This document shows, one piece after another, positions 35,925 through 46,788 of a stretch of 64,000 nucleotides of DNA. Below the pieces are notes generated by a model. The model saw nothing but the letters and a program-made list of their open reading frames with translations, made no database searches and was not told the origin of the DNA. Position 1 is the first letter of the stretch; every line of letters begins with the position of its first letter. The translations under genes were made by a program, and so were the position numbers. Origin of the DNA: Diphasiastrum complanatum (lineage: Eukaryota; Streptophyta; Lycopodiopsida; Lycopodiales; Lycopodiaceae); NCBI GenBank assembly GCA_029204225.1, contig CM055106.1:37245946-37309945 (forward strand). The letters are read 5' to 3'.

Positions 35925-37315
35925 ACAGCCTGTTTCTTCTCCTTGTGTGAACCAGGGCCCATGTGCTCCAATTACGCTCACACACGGAGGCAGTGCAATC
36001 TCGTGGTACGTGCAATGAAATGCTTCAACACATGTGCACGGGTGGAACATCAACGAAATACAGCAAGGGAGGATGAAATGAGATGCATACCTGATAAAGG
36101 ACACGCAGTGCAAGACGCTGTATGGAGGGATAGGTGCTACCGAACATGCCACCAGGTAATGGGGAGCTAGCTCCTCTTTGGATCTTGAGCAGCCGGGTGT
36201 CCGAACGTGCCCATGCCAAAACGAAATGCAGCTAACTCCTCCATGAGTATGATAGGATCCAAGCCAATGTGTGGACCCACCCTGTAGATGTACTCAGGCC
36301 AATCCGCCTCGAGCTCCCTGTCTGATATCTGTGTCGGAGAGAGGAAGAGGGGATGCAAGATGTGTGCAACGCTGTGGATACTCCTGTGAAAGTAGTTCCA
36401 CCGCGTCTCCCAGATGAACCTCAGCTCCGTCATCCTGCACGAAGACGAAGCAAATTTCCAAAAAAACTTAACATCGACATAAAAACAAACTAGCAAACAC
36501 TGAAAAGATAACAATTTCGCTTACCTCTCTGGCTGCAAGATGGGCAGCTGCAGAAACTGTCTGATCCGGTCCATGAGCTCATACACCAGTCCAAGTGTGG
36601 ACCCCTCGCTGTCAGCCATGCGGAGCACAATGTAGAGTGGTCGAAGCAGTCCTGACAATGTTTGTGCATCCCTCCAGAACTGGTCTCCCCTCATCGTAGA
36701 AGAAAAGTGCTCCCCATCCTCCATGTGCTAAAACGTACTGGCACGCCAAAGATCACTGGCAATCATCTGTAGAAGCTGTGCCCTGCACCTAATCAGACGG
36801 TCGATGACCACCAGGTCGAATGCAAAGCGTGTGGGGGCTGGTTTACGGAGGTCCAAATGGCTGAACACCCGGAACATGGCAAGAACACGCCTCTTCCGGG
36901 TGACAAAAGTCCCCAGGAAGAGGGCCTCGCAGACGATGGCTCTAACCCAGGAAAGTGCACGTATGTCCCCCATCAAAAGGTCTATGTCGTGCGCCGCACA
37001 GGGGGTATGGACGATGTGAGGGAACTCGGCCTCTAGTAGGACACCCATCTGAACACAGTTGGTGACATTGTCCGTCACCACCGTAACGACATGCTGGGGG
37101 CCTATGGACAGGATGGAAGACCTAATGACGTCGTACATGAAATTTGCAGATATGACTCTCCCCCCTCTACTTCAATCCACGGCTCTCAAAAAGTGTGTAC
37201 CCATGCAGCTGGAGACCAAAATGTTGAGGATCGGCCTCCTCTTGACATCAGTTCTGTAGCACCAACGCACATCTCGCCAGGAGACTGCCGACCATTACGA
37301 GCGCATTGCAGGTGA
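35925..37315 (-). pseudogene. hAT transposase core and dimerisation domain, inverted
   Basis: On minus from about 37300, KRRPILNILVSSCMGTHFLR and AVD, then VVTVVTDNVTNCVQMGVLLE (about 37080), CAAHDIDLLMGDI and RKPAPTRFAFDLVVIDRLIR match the DUF659-type hAT catalytic core. After TLGLVYELMDRIRQFLQ there is an apparent 90-bp GT-AG intron (36524-36435), and then MTELRFIWETRWNYFHRSIH. The C-terminal dimerisation signature CERNWSTWALVHTRRRNRLS is read near 35990-35930, after a frameshift. The order is complete for a hAT core, but the strand is opposite to the BED and C-terminal parts, with breakpoints near 35914-35930 and 37315-37345. Stops (for example after AVD) mark it as dead. Confidence 0.8.
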
Positions 37316-37399
37316 TGGGCTATTCCCCCATAGCATGTTGGTTTAAGTCTCACTAAAATGTAGGTTGCCATTTTTGATCAAGTTGTTGTCCTGACATGC

Positions 37400-39028
37400 A
37401 ATATTTTGACCTTGTAGACGAAGATATCTGATTTGGAACGCCAAGTTGACTTGCATACGGACAGCGTCCATTCCATGCCTGCAGATGACTTCGACACTTA
37501 GTTGATGGTAGAGAGAGAGAGGGAGCTTGCTGAGATGAGAGAGAGAGAGAGAGCTTGGGCTTGAGCACAAAGAGCCTCCTTTGTATGAGGCAGACGAGCC
37601 AGTGTCAGAGGATGAGCATGATGAGGATGAGCCCATTCGGGTTGTGTTTGCCAGTTCAGAGAGGGATGAGGCAGACCATACAGGTGCATGGCACACGCCA
37701 CGGACATGGGTCACAGGTGCATCACATGACAGAGGTGGGGCACATGGCACAGGTTATATCGGGAGACAGGCAGGGCACACAGGGGGGGCTAGTGGCATAC
37801 CTACCTATGTCGACATGATGGAGGAGGCTCTTGATAGAGGGCAGAGTGATTTAGATGTCGGTCCCGCAGCTGTTTGGATGCGTGCAGTACAGAGTCATGG
37901 CCGTTACTACGACATCACACCAGAGGAGGCACCAGATGACTTTGATTGCCCAAATTGGGAGGCCATGCAGGGTCTACAGGGTGCACGGGATGAGGCACAG
38001 GTTGATTCAGAGGATGGTGCACAGGATGAGGCCCAGATCCCAGAGCATTTGTATTCAGATGCCCAGCTGGACGACTTGATTGCCACATTGGATTCAGAGG
38101 CTTAGCATATGCCGAGTGTCATGGCACCCCCTTCGTCTCTTGCCAGCATGCCATATATAGAGTCCCAGCCAGAGCAGCCGCACGAGGTGTCTACAGTTCC
38201 TTCAGCTCCTCAGAGGATATATGTGCGCCGCACAGCTCCTCCAGTGCCACCAATGCCATTCAGGCCTGCAGCCCGTCCATCGCCATCTACTTCTGCAGCA
38301 CCAAGTCTCCATGGCAAGCTACCATCTGTGCCCAAGTTTTCTCTTGCAGCGCCCACATCCATAGTGGCTCCTCCAGCTGCTCCTCCAGTGGCAGCACTCA
38401 CTCCACATCCTCCTCCTTTGGCAGCACCCACTCCACTGGCTCCCCCTTTGGCAGCACCCATGATGTACCAGTATCGGCCACTGCAGCGCCCCTTTCAGTA
38501 CATATCGCCGTTGTACTTGCCTCCTGCACAACCAGTTCCTCCACCTGCAACAGCCCCACGGACACACACTCCACGAGCTCATCCTCCTCACCAGGTGCAC
38601 AGGGAGTTCCCTCTTTTGCTTCCCTATCCCAGTCAGCCTCAGCTTGGGCCCAGCCTAGCCAGCCAGGTGATTTGCATGGGGGTGACGAGGCATTGACAGC
38701 TCCTCTTGTCCGCAAGAGACCAAGAAGGCCCAAGGGTGCACCGAACAAGAAAGGCAAGGCATAGAAACTGTCAGGGAAGAGAGGACGACCACCAGGGTTC
38801 CAGGTACAGCTAGAGGTGCAGGATTACAGCCAGCTGGAGGAGGTGTTGTTGGTGGTTTTGCTCGGGGGCTAATGCAGAGGCAGATTGGGATGATGCTAGT
38901 GAATAGTCCTCCTCCTCGGACACACAGCCCATGCCAGTTCCAGACAGGCAGAGATATCGGCTGCGAGAGTCAGCTCGGGGCCCTGAGTTGTCTCCGGAGC
39001 ATTTGTCTGAGTTAGAGCCAGAGCATTG
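37400..39028 (+). pseudogene. hAT transposase C-terminal tail, acidic, Pro-rich, AT-hook-like
   Basis: The plus-strand thread begins near 37418 with KISDLERQVDLHTD. It has an acidic part with EADEPVSEDEHDEDEP and YDITPEEAPDDFDC (37581-38105), and an in-frame TAG at 38103. A Pro/Ala-rich part follows (38109-38696). After a frame change there is a basic stretch, VRKRPRRPKGAPNKKGKA and GKRGRPPGFQ (about 38700-38800), the second resembling an AT-hook. It ends LSPEHLSELEPEH with TGA at 39026-39028. I assign it to the same transposase because it lies inside the same TIRs and on the strand of the BED part. That link is inference. Confidence 0.5.
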
Positions 39029-39556
39029 ATTGTGGCTCTGTTATTTTAGTTTCAGTAGTTTGTCTCTAGCAGACGGTCTACCATTGTACTCAGATCATTT
39101 TTCATATTATATATAGTGTTTGGCGTACTTTATTTGCTGCACATTGTGCGTATGTCGCTCTGTACATGTGATGCTGTATTTTCAATTTTATGTCAAATTC
39201 TATATGCGTGTGTGAATTTTATTTTCAACTAATTTCGATTGAAGTGAATGATAGCTTCACATAAATGCACCTACATAATGAGCACAACAATTACCTCTAC
39301 ACCCCAAACAGCATTTCACAAACACATGTATCACATTTGCATTTAAAAAAATACAGAGATTGCATTTCACATGACCAGGCTCGCGTTGTACAAAAAACAA
39401 CTATATATTCATTCTTCCGTTGTATAAAGATAACATTACACATCCCGTCCTTTTTTTAAGCAGCTATCTAGTTATTTGCCGCACTCTAAACTGCCGAAAA
39501 TTACATAGCAATAGTTCGCCACATACGGCTGGACCATATCTATTTTAAACATGCCT
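39029..39556. other. Non-coding part of the BED hAT
   Basis: AT-rich sequence lies between the converging transposase tail and the minus-strand ORF. It probably contains both 3' ends. No domain is seen. Confidence 0.4.
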
Positions 39557-39941
39557 ACTGATCCTCCACCGGCTCCTCGCCCTCGTCAGGTGCATTGTTC
39601 TATCGCTCTCACTCTGCCTCCTGGTTAGCCCGACATCTGGCCGCCCTTTCCCTGACCATGATGAGCTGTCGCCGTGTGAAGTTCATTCCGATCTGCTCAT
39701 CCAAATCCAGCTCGACAGCGGGGGCATGGGCCACAGCGGGGGCGAGGATCTGCAGCTCTGGGTGTCTCTCCCGAGTATGTCGTAGCATCTCTGCAATGTC
39801 TGCCTCTTGCTTTCGATGTCTTTCGTTGTGCCTTCGGATATCTTCCTCGAGCTTCCTCCTGGCTTCTCCCTCGGGCTTCGGTGGTATGCACTCTGCCATC
39901 TCGATCGACCTTCTCCTCACAGCACCCTGCTCCTCGAACAC
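39557..39941 (-). pseudogene. Second, minus-strand ORF of the BED hAT
   Basis: An ATG at 39941 opens a 110-codon charged frame (MFEEQGAVRRRSIEMAECIP, later MNFTRRQLIMVRERAARC), helical and rich in Glu and Arg, with a coiled-coil look around RRKLEEDIRRHNERHRKQEA. A TGA after NQEAE and a TAG two codons later precede an acidic end, APDEGEEPVEDQ, in the same frame to 39557. I do not recognise the family. It sits inside the transposon, converging on the transposase tail, so it may be an accessory product. Being the remains of an unrelated insertion is the alternative. Confidence 0.4.
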
Positions 39942-40358
39942 CCTCTCACAGCACCCTGGCTCTCAAACAGCCTCTCACAGCCTGTCACCGGCTCTCGTTT
40001 GCTCTCTCACTGTCTATCACTAGCTCTCTCACAGCCTCTGAAAATGCCTATCACAATGGCATTTTGAGTGCTTATTTATCCCCATAGCTTGATTGGCCAT
40101 GTGGATCCTCATCATCCCTCCATGTGCCTATGTACCCTAAACCCATGTGATGCTCCCCCCCTGTGTTGCTCTCCCATTGGCCCCATGCTCTGCTCACCCA
40201 CAGTGCCCATGTGCTGTTGCACCAGTCCTCTGCACCATGTACTGTACCCTCTTTTTTTACACCCAGAACCCCTTTTTTTTCCAATTTTTTGACCTGTTTT
40301 GGTAGGTAATAAGCAAAAATTAAATTAAAAAAATTAAAAAAATAAAATATTAAAAATG

Positions 40359-40446
40359 GTACCGCCCTGGTACCGCGGATCCCAGCGTGGTACCGTACCG
40401 GCGGTACCACTGATATGGTACCGACGGTACCATACCAGCGGTACCA
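40359..40446. repeat. GGTACC subterminal repeat cluster, right end
   Basis: Seven GGTACC palindromes occur in about 88 bp near the right TIR, mirrored by three at 34485-34526. Clustered short motifs near the ends are typical transposase-binding sites in hAT elements. Confidence 0.65.
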
Positions 40447-41174
40447 AGGGACACTATGATATATATATATATATATATATTTGAAAAAATAGCTTATGGC
40501 TGAAATTTTTTTAAGGGATCAATTGGCAAACCAGCATTTTGCCTCTCAAAAGTGCAGTAGATGAGGCACAAACAGATCTTATTTTCAGTAGCTATCTGGT
40601 TGTCATTTGCTCTGGTTTTCAGTAAATGTTAATCCTACAGTTTAGGCTATCATTCTATGGATGATGATCACTTTTGCAATTGTTTCACTGGAGATGTGAG
40701 TGCAATGTGCATACAGTTGGGGGCATAAATATTGGGCCCTTCTTGGTGCGCATTTGGACCTCATTTTTATCTAGGGGGGGGTGGTAGCATTTTTATCTAC
40801 AATGTCTATATAGTAGGAAGCTCTAGGGGGTTTGGAGGGCGGTAGCTGCCCGAGAAACAGGGGGTCTGGGGGGCGGTAGACCCCGGTGGGGGGTTTGGGG
40901 GGCAACGCCCCCCAACACCCCCGACGGTAAGGCCTCTTCATGATTTGGCCTTCCAACTCCCTGAGTAAAAACACACTTTTTGGTGTTTTGCACCCGAAAC
41001 AGTCAGCAAACTACACAGTCAAAATGCTCTCTATCAGAGCTTTCATCTGATACCCATATTGCCAAAAAAATTTCAAAAAAAAAAAAAACGATTCTATGCG
41101 ATTTTGGGAAAATCCCGAAACGCGTTTCAAAATCGCGATTCTGAAACGCGATTCAGAATCGCGGTGCATCTATG

Positions 41175-41182
41175 GTTAGAAA
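41175..41182. repeat. Right 8-bp TSD GTTAGAAA
   Basis: It follows the right TIR end (...GCATCTATG) and pairs with 34314-34321. Confidence 0.75.
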
Positions 41183-41640
41183 TTGAACTTTAATTTTTGA
41201 AGTTTTATTGTCGACTCTTTAGTTATGAGTTTTATGCCACTTGAAACTTGAAACTTTGATTTGGAATGCGCAAGCTTGATGAGTAAAGGCCATATGGCAA
41301 AGTAGATGGGACATGGTCCCAAGGTCCTTTGCATGTTACCCAGATTTAGACAAACAATAGGCCTTGTAGGATGAGCTTTTAATGTTCCATCGTTGCTTGT
41401 GAGAGAAATTGGAGCATCTAGTCCCTCATCCACACAAAGAAAGAAACAGGCTAGAACGATTGGTTTATTTCCTTTCAAATTTTATGCCTTCTAAAGAGCA
41501 TCAAGGCTATAGATACTTTGCAAGTTACTTATGGTTGTTTTTCTTTGAATCTCAAATGCACATAGCAGCTTGCAAGTTGCTTATAGCTCTAGCAATGAGC
41601 TTTAGTCACAGGTTGCAACTCGGGTATAGCTAAAGCCCAA
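41183..41640 (+). pseudogene. Old hAT transposase relic, right part (dimerisation region)
   Basis: At 41398-41415 the frame reads CERNWS, then a TAG and SLIHTKKE (to about 41445), the hAT C-terminal dimerisation signature (CERNWS...IH.K.RN.L). This follows in order from the DUF659 part at 33664-34313, so the 6.86-kb block between them was inserted into one relic. Several stops and frameshifts are present. Confidence 0.7.
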
Positions 41641-41812
41641 CTTTTACATAATACATATGCCAATCATGAATTGCCACTCGAGATTACATAGGTGAAGCTA
41701 GAGCAATGAGCTTTAGTCACAGGTTGCAACTTAGGTATAGGTAACGCCCAACTTTTACATAATACATATGCCAATCATGAATTGCCACTCGTGATTGCAT
41801 AGGTGAACCTAG
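41591..41812. repeat. 111-bp tandem duplication
   Basis: AGCAATGAGCTTTAGTCACA recurs at 41591 and 41702, and the two units match closely to TGCCACTCG.GATT.CATAGG. It lies at the end of the old hAT relic. Confidence 0.85.
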
Positions 41813-42962
41813 ATGAAATTGGCAGTCCTAAAGGTCTTAAACTTCCTCCAAGATCATAGGAAGAGACACAATGATAACTTCGTCACTTTGTTCTCTTTCT
41901 TTCACCTCTAGTTAGCAATGTATGTCGATCTTGTAATGAAGGTATGTGTATGTTGAAGCTAGGTCAGATTCCATAATGTGATTCCATTGGATGTCGGTTA
42001 AGACTCATGGCAATAGATTTTCTTTAAAATGTATGCAAGTTTTTGGAATTGAGCACGAGATGAGTCCAGAGTTCATGCAAACATGACTCCTATTCACAAT
42101 AGCTATCTTGTTCGGAATGGAATCGCTGCACAGCCATGCTCTCTACTTCACTAGGCACTTTGTTAGGGAGAAGTCAAATGCTAGGCAACAACTAATCTTC
42201 AAGGACTCCCTTAGAGGGCAATGTTGCACGGATGGTGGAACTAGATCTAACTTAATCACTAACTTGATTAGTACCGCATGGAAATGATTCTACAATAACT
42301 TCATCCTGCTCAGCAAAAATTTGTCCACTAGCATAGCTAGAGTTATTGGCCACTAGATTACGGTTATTACTAGACTGGCCTTCTCGCTTATTGGCTTTGG
42401 TCATAAGCTTTTAGATATGATTGTAATACTTTCCATGTATTATTATCCCAATCATGGAAAAAACAACACAAGATGCATTGTAAAAGCTGGAAACGTATGT
42501 CAATGTGTTAATCAACCAATGAGCAACACTGATAACTTGATATCCAATCCTAAGATTGAGGAAAATGAAGTCAAAATTTATTGAAAACAAATATATGCTA
42601 GCTAAGCTCCTGACCACAGTGATTTACATTGAGGAATGCTAGACTATGCTAGTAGATTAGGGTCACAGTAGAAAATTGTCACAAGTAAAGCTCCTTTAGA
42701 CTTTTTGGGCTCAATCAGGGTTATAGGTTTGCCACCTACTTCCCAGCCTAAACATGCACTTAATTGTCAAACAATAATGATAAAAGGTCTAATGAATGTT
42801 GGAGGGTCTTAGGGCCCAAGTCATAAGGTCTTTTGTTAACTAAATAAAAATAACACTATGGGCTTAAATATTAGCAAAAATCAGTCCCAAATAGTATGAA
42901 AATTTTCAAAAATATGATAATGGATCATAGGCCAAGCAATTGCTAATTATAAAATAGAATCT
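41813..42962. other. Intergenic DNA, nothing recognised
   Basis: No coding domain, LTR end or RNA gene is seen. Short open frames only. Confidence 0.45.
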
Positions 42963-43333
42963 ATGAAAAAAAATGATGTCATGATAAGCAAGCCATTTCC
43001 TATAAAATGGATGTATAAAAGCAAAAGTCATGTTGATGGGCCATTATCCAAGTACATAGCTAGATTGGTAGCACGTGACTTTGAACAACATGAAAGAATT
43101 GACTTTGAAAAAAATTTTGTGCTAGAGGCAAAATTGGTTACTATTCAATTATTAGTAGCAATTGCAACATTTCATGCTTGGAAGATACAACAATTGGATG
43201 TCAAGTTAGCATTCTTGAATGATAAGCTAATGAAAGAGGTGTACATGGATCCACCCAACACATTCGCATCGGAAAGTACAGAACATCTAGTAGTGTGCAA
43301 GTTGAAGAAAGCTAGTTAAAGATTGAAACAACG
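42963..43333 (+). pseudogene. Copia RT N-terminal fragment
   Basis: FPIKWMYKSKSHVDGPLSKY then IARLVARDFEQHERIDFEKN, IQQLDVKLAFLNDKLMKEVY and MDPPNTF match the copia RT fingers and palm, including the DVK.AFL catalytic-Asp motif. The frame stops at 43318 and continues as RLKQRAWN, matching YGLKQ..R.W. Gag, protease and integrase are not seen upstream. Confidence 0.85.
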
Positions 43334-44405
43334 AGCTTGGAATGTGTATTAATGAATATTTTGTGAGGAAGAACATTGTGTGTGAAGCAGATCCAAATCT
43401 TTCATATGCTTGTTGAAGAAATCAAATTGTTTCTTAGAGATAGCTTTGATATGACAGATCTAGGCTTGATGCACTAATGCTTGGATTTGGAGGTTTGCCA
43501 TAGAGAATATGATATTATGCCAACTCAAGTGAGATATACAAAAAAAATGTTAAAAAAGTTTGATATGCATGAGCGTAAGAAGCTGACTTTGCAAGATGGC
43601 ATAAGTGTAGGCAACATGGTGAAAAAAAACATGACAAGGAGATTTTTTTTTCTTAAAGCTTTTAAAAAAAAAAATTGTCGATATTTAAAGTGCTTTATAT
43701 AAAAATATATTGTAATATTAAAACGTTTATTATTTTTGTCAACAGTTGTAAAACTAACCAGATTAAGTAATAAATTATTATTAACATGTTCAAATCAATA
43801 GATATCTAAAGCAAATCAATTTAAACCAAATCATTAAGCTGGAATGCGTATTAATGAATATTTTGTGAGGGAGAACATTGTGTGTGAAGCGTATCCAAAT
43901 TTTTATGTTCTCAAACATCAAGGTGAAATTGTCTTTATTATATAATGTTGATGATTTGATCATAGTTGGAAGTGATGCTATGCTTGTTGAGAAATCAAAT
44001 TGTTTCTTAGAGATAGTTTTGATATGACAGATCTAGGCTTCATGCACTATTGCTTGGATTTAGAGGTTTGGCATAGAGAATATGATATTATGCCAACTCA
44101 AGGGAGATATACAAAAATAATGTTAAAAAAGTTTGATATGCATGATCGCAAGAAGCTGACTTTGCAGGATGACATAAGTATAGGCAACATGTGAAAAAAA
44201 AAAAAAATGACAAGGAGATTTTTTTTTTAAGCTTAATTTAAAAGAAAAAAATTTGTCGATATTTAAAGTGCTTTATATAAATATATATTGTAATATTAAA
44301 ACGTTTATCATTTTGTCAACAATTGTAATGCTAACCAAATTAATAAGTATTATTGACATTTTCAAATCAATAGATATTTAAAACAAATCAATTTAAACCA
44401 AATCA
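43334..44405 (+). repeat. Tandem duplication of a copia RT segment
   Basis: Units 43334-43837 and 43838-44405 share GTATTAATGAATATTTTGTG, TTGTTTCTTAGAGATAG and the AT-rich tail ending AATTTAAACCAAATCATTAA. The second unit carries the NVDDLIIVGSDAMLVEK block (YVDD region), which the first has lost by a roughly 90-bp deletion. Both then read DSFDMTDLGFMHYCLDLEVW-like and KFDMH..KKLTLQD. No RNase H follows. Confidence 0.8.
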
Positions 44406-45763
44406 TTAACCATAAAAATAATAAATTTCTCTATTTTTACTTCTCTAAAATATTACTATAGTACAAATATTTTAATTTTTAATTTTTTTTGAAACGAAGG
44501 TGTTTGTATTAACATAAAAAAATATTATAATTGTAATATGAATTTCAATTAATATTTTTAAAAATGTTTAATTTCTGAAAAGCTGTAACTTATAAAAATT
44601 TATAGAGATATTCAAAGTATAAGTTTTGTAAAATCAATATCTTAAAATAATATAAAATACTCCATTGTAAAAGAAAAATCACTTAAAAATAAACAAATTA
44701 TAAAATTTGTAAGAGAAATACAAATGTTTTTGAAAAACATTAGATGCTATTTGTTAATATCTTTTTGAAAATAAAAATAATAAGAATTTGATGAATTTTA
44801 ATAACATTTACTATTTTCTTGAAGAGTATGAATTACATTCATAAAAATGAAAATTCATTTATTTTGACATATCCATTTATAACAAATAACATTGTAATGT
44901 AACTATTTAGAATATTTTTTATTACAATAATTCTAAAAAAATTAAATTAATCTTAAATATCTCATGACTCAAATTTTTTGATAAATATAAACAAAACGAT
45001 CACAATTTTTATGATAATGAAATAGAGTACATTAGACGACCCAAAAGAAATCATAAATGTCTTTTTGTTTCTCTAGAGGAGCCTCAATAGAAATAGTGAC
45101 AACCTCCTCAACTACTTCAGTTAAAACAGTATATTCTTGGACTAGGACATATAAACCTCCAGTGTTGCCATTTTTAACTAGTGGAGGTTATGGATCCTTC
45201 AACTGGAGAATGGCAAAGTCCTCATCATCTGTACACCTCTATTAACCCGTCTAACAAAATAGAGAGAGATTTCATCTCCATTTTTATAAATTCAACCAAA
45301 TTAGAATCTAACTCTACAATATGCGTTGTTAGAATCACTACTGCTAAATAAATCTAGCACCCAATCAGCTGGGTGCGAAAAAATTTCAATCAAATAATTT
45401 ATTAATTGTTGTGGCTTTTGATAGGGACAAGCCACAGAACCTATCATCGGATTTTTTAACTTCTTAGTAACTATTGAGTATTGGAACAAGTTGCCAAAAA
45501 TTGTTAAAAACTTGGTATAGAATCTTGTAGCCTCAAGTGAGACCTTCCTAATGCATCAAAAATTGGCTATTTCTAGTGAGTATGGTGTGAAATCAGAATT
45601 CCTCAAGTTCACTGATCTAAATTGAGTTCTAATCTACAAAAGATCCAATCTACATATGCAAAAAACTCGATTTTTGAGTAGAAGTCAATCTAGCATGCTA
45701 GCATTGATATCTCCTCCAAATCCTTGATAGATGTGCTTGATCATTTCAAAACTTGCAACACAA
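44406..45763. other. AT-rich DNA, then leader of a minus-strand copia
   Basis: 44406-45050 is very AT-rich and featureless. 45050-45763 lies on the leader side of a minus-strand PBS, and so is probably internal leader sequence of a truncated copia copy. A 62-codon plus frame (45057-45245) has no recognised domain. Confidence 0.4.
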
Positions 45764-46774
45764 GCTCTGATACCATGTGAAAAATTTCAAATCATTTAAG
45801 ATCCAAATCCATAACCTGATCTTTGGTTAGAAATAGATCAATTCTACCAATGTTGTCAATGTAGAAAAATCAACATCTACTTAATGAAAGAGATGCAAAC
45901 TCAATAAGAACCTGATCAGACATCAAACATATGATATGATGAAATTGTTGTCCGTACAAAAACAGTAAGCTATTGATGACGTTCCTATTTCAACTAGTTT
46001 TCCTATTTCTCTCTCTACAAATAGGAATGTTCATTTGAAGGATGTTTTGTTCACACCTGGATGAGCACTGCAGCGGCTTGGAAGACTGCCAACAGAGGGA
46101 ACCCCCGCCTCCCCCTCCATTGCTGCTGGGCATTGATTTTCTCACTCCCACACAAAGCTCCCCCCTAGCGTTGCATAGAAACACAATGGCATCCCCTGCC
46201 ACCAGCTTCTTCTGATTCACAAAGAGTTAGAGAGAGAAAGATAGAGAGATAACAAGCAAAAATTGTGTGGATCCAAAATGGCATGAGATAGCTACAAAGC
46301 TTTGGTTCTTCATCACAAAATATGAGGAGAGCTACACATATTTATGGAGTTTGAGGTAGCTCGAGGTAGAACCACATCCATCCATCATTTAATGACATCT
46401 AAAGTGAAAACTAGTGTCTATGTGACATTTGTCACTTCTCATGCATGAAACTCTACCAACTTTTTCCAAGTGTGCTAGTTCTAACTAGAAATGTACAAAT
46501 CATCATGCATGTGTCCATTACACTTTGTGCATGCCTTGCATGTCACTATGGATCACTTATAATTAATGCATGTGAATTGCCACGAGTTTCTACAAGCATA
46601 ATTTTGCTAATTCTATGTCTACAAACTATATGCAAGTTGTACTCATCAATCTAGAAATAGCTCGAGTTCTATCTAGGCCAAACTTGGCATTTCGCATTTA
46701 TGAAAAAGATACTTGCATAGTAAAATATTTGTAGCAAGCCTAAAGTCAAGATGGATTATTTTTCCATTTCAACA
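45764..46774 (-). repeat. Copia LTR (999 bp) with PBS
   Basis: On minus the LTR starts TGTTGAAATGG at 46774 and ends TTTTTCACA at 45776, followed by the exact primer site TGGTATCAGAGC (45775-45764). It serves as the 3' LTR of the pol region to its right, which ends 14 bp away with TTTTTAGGAG as polypurine tract. The PBS means another internal region once followed it. Its U3 side (46223-46774) matches 53411-53881. Confidence 0.8.
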
Positions 46775-46788
46775 CTCCTAAAAACAAT

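Larger units (their letters stand above)
34474..40458 (+). mobile_element. BED-finger hAT transposon inserted in (TA)n
   Basis: The terminal inverted repeats are short: CATGGGTCCCGCGGTAC on the left and CATAGTGTCCCTTGGTACC reverse-complemented on the right. The flanks are both ATATATAT (34466-34473 and 40459-40466), an 8-bp TSD, though inside a repeat this is weak evidence. GGTACC occurs 3 times within 34485-34526 and 7 times within 40359-40446, as subterminal repeats. Inside are a transposase in three parts (N-terminus plus, core minus, C-terminus plus) and a further minus-strand ORF at 39557-39941. Confidence 0.75.
34322..41174. mobile_element. hAT-like TIR element split by a larger hAT
   Basis: The ends are imperfect inverted repeats: CATAGATGCATCGAATCGCG on the left and, reverse-complemented, CATAGATGCACCGCGATTCT on the right. 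Subterminal ATCGCGATTC-type motifs occur several times near 41130-41160. Without the nested insertion (34474-40466) the element is only about 0.86 kb and has no transposase. It was therefore non-autonomous, and carried a (TA)n tract on its left side. Its right arm contains a G-rich stretch (40860-40925). Confidence 0.7.
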
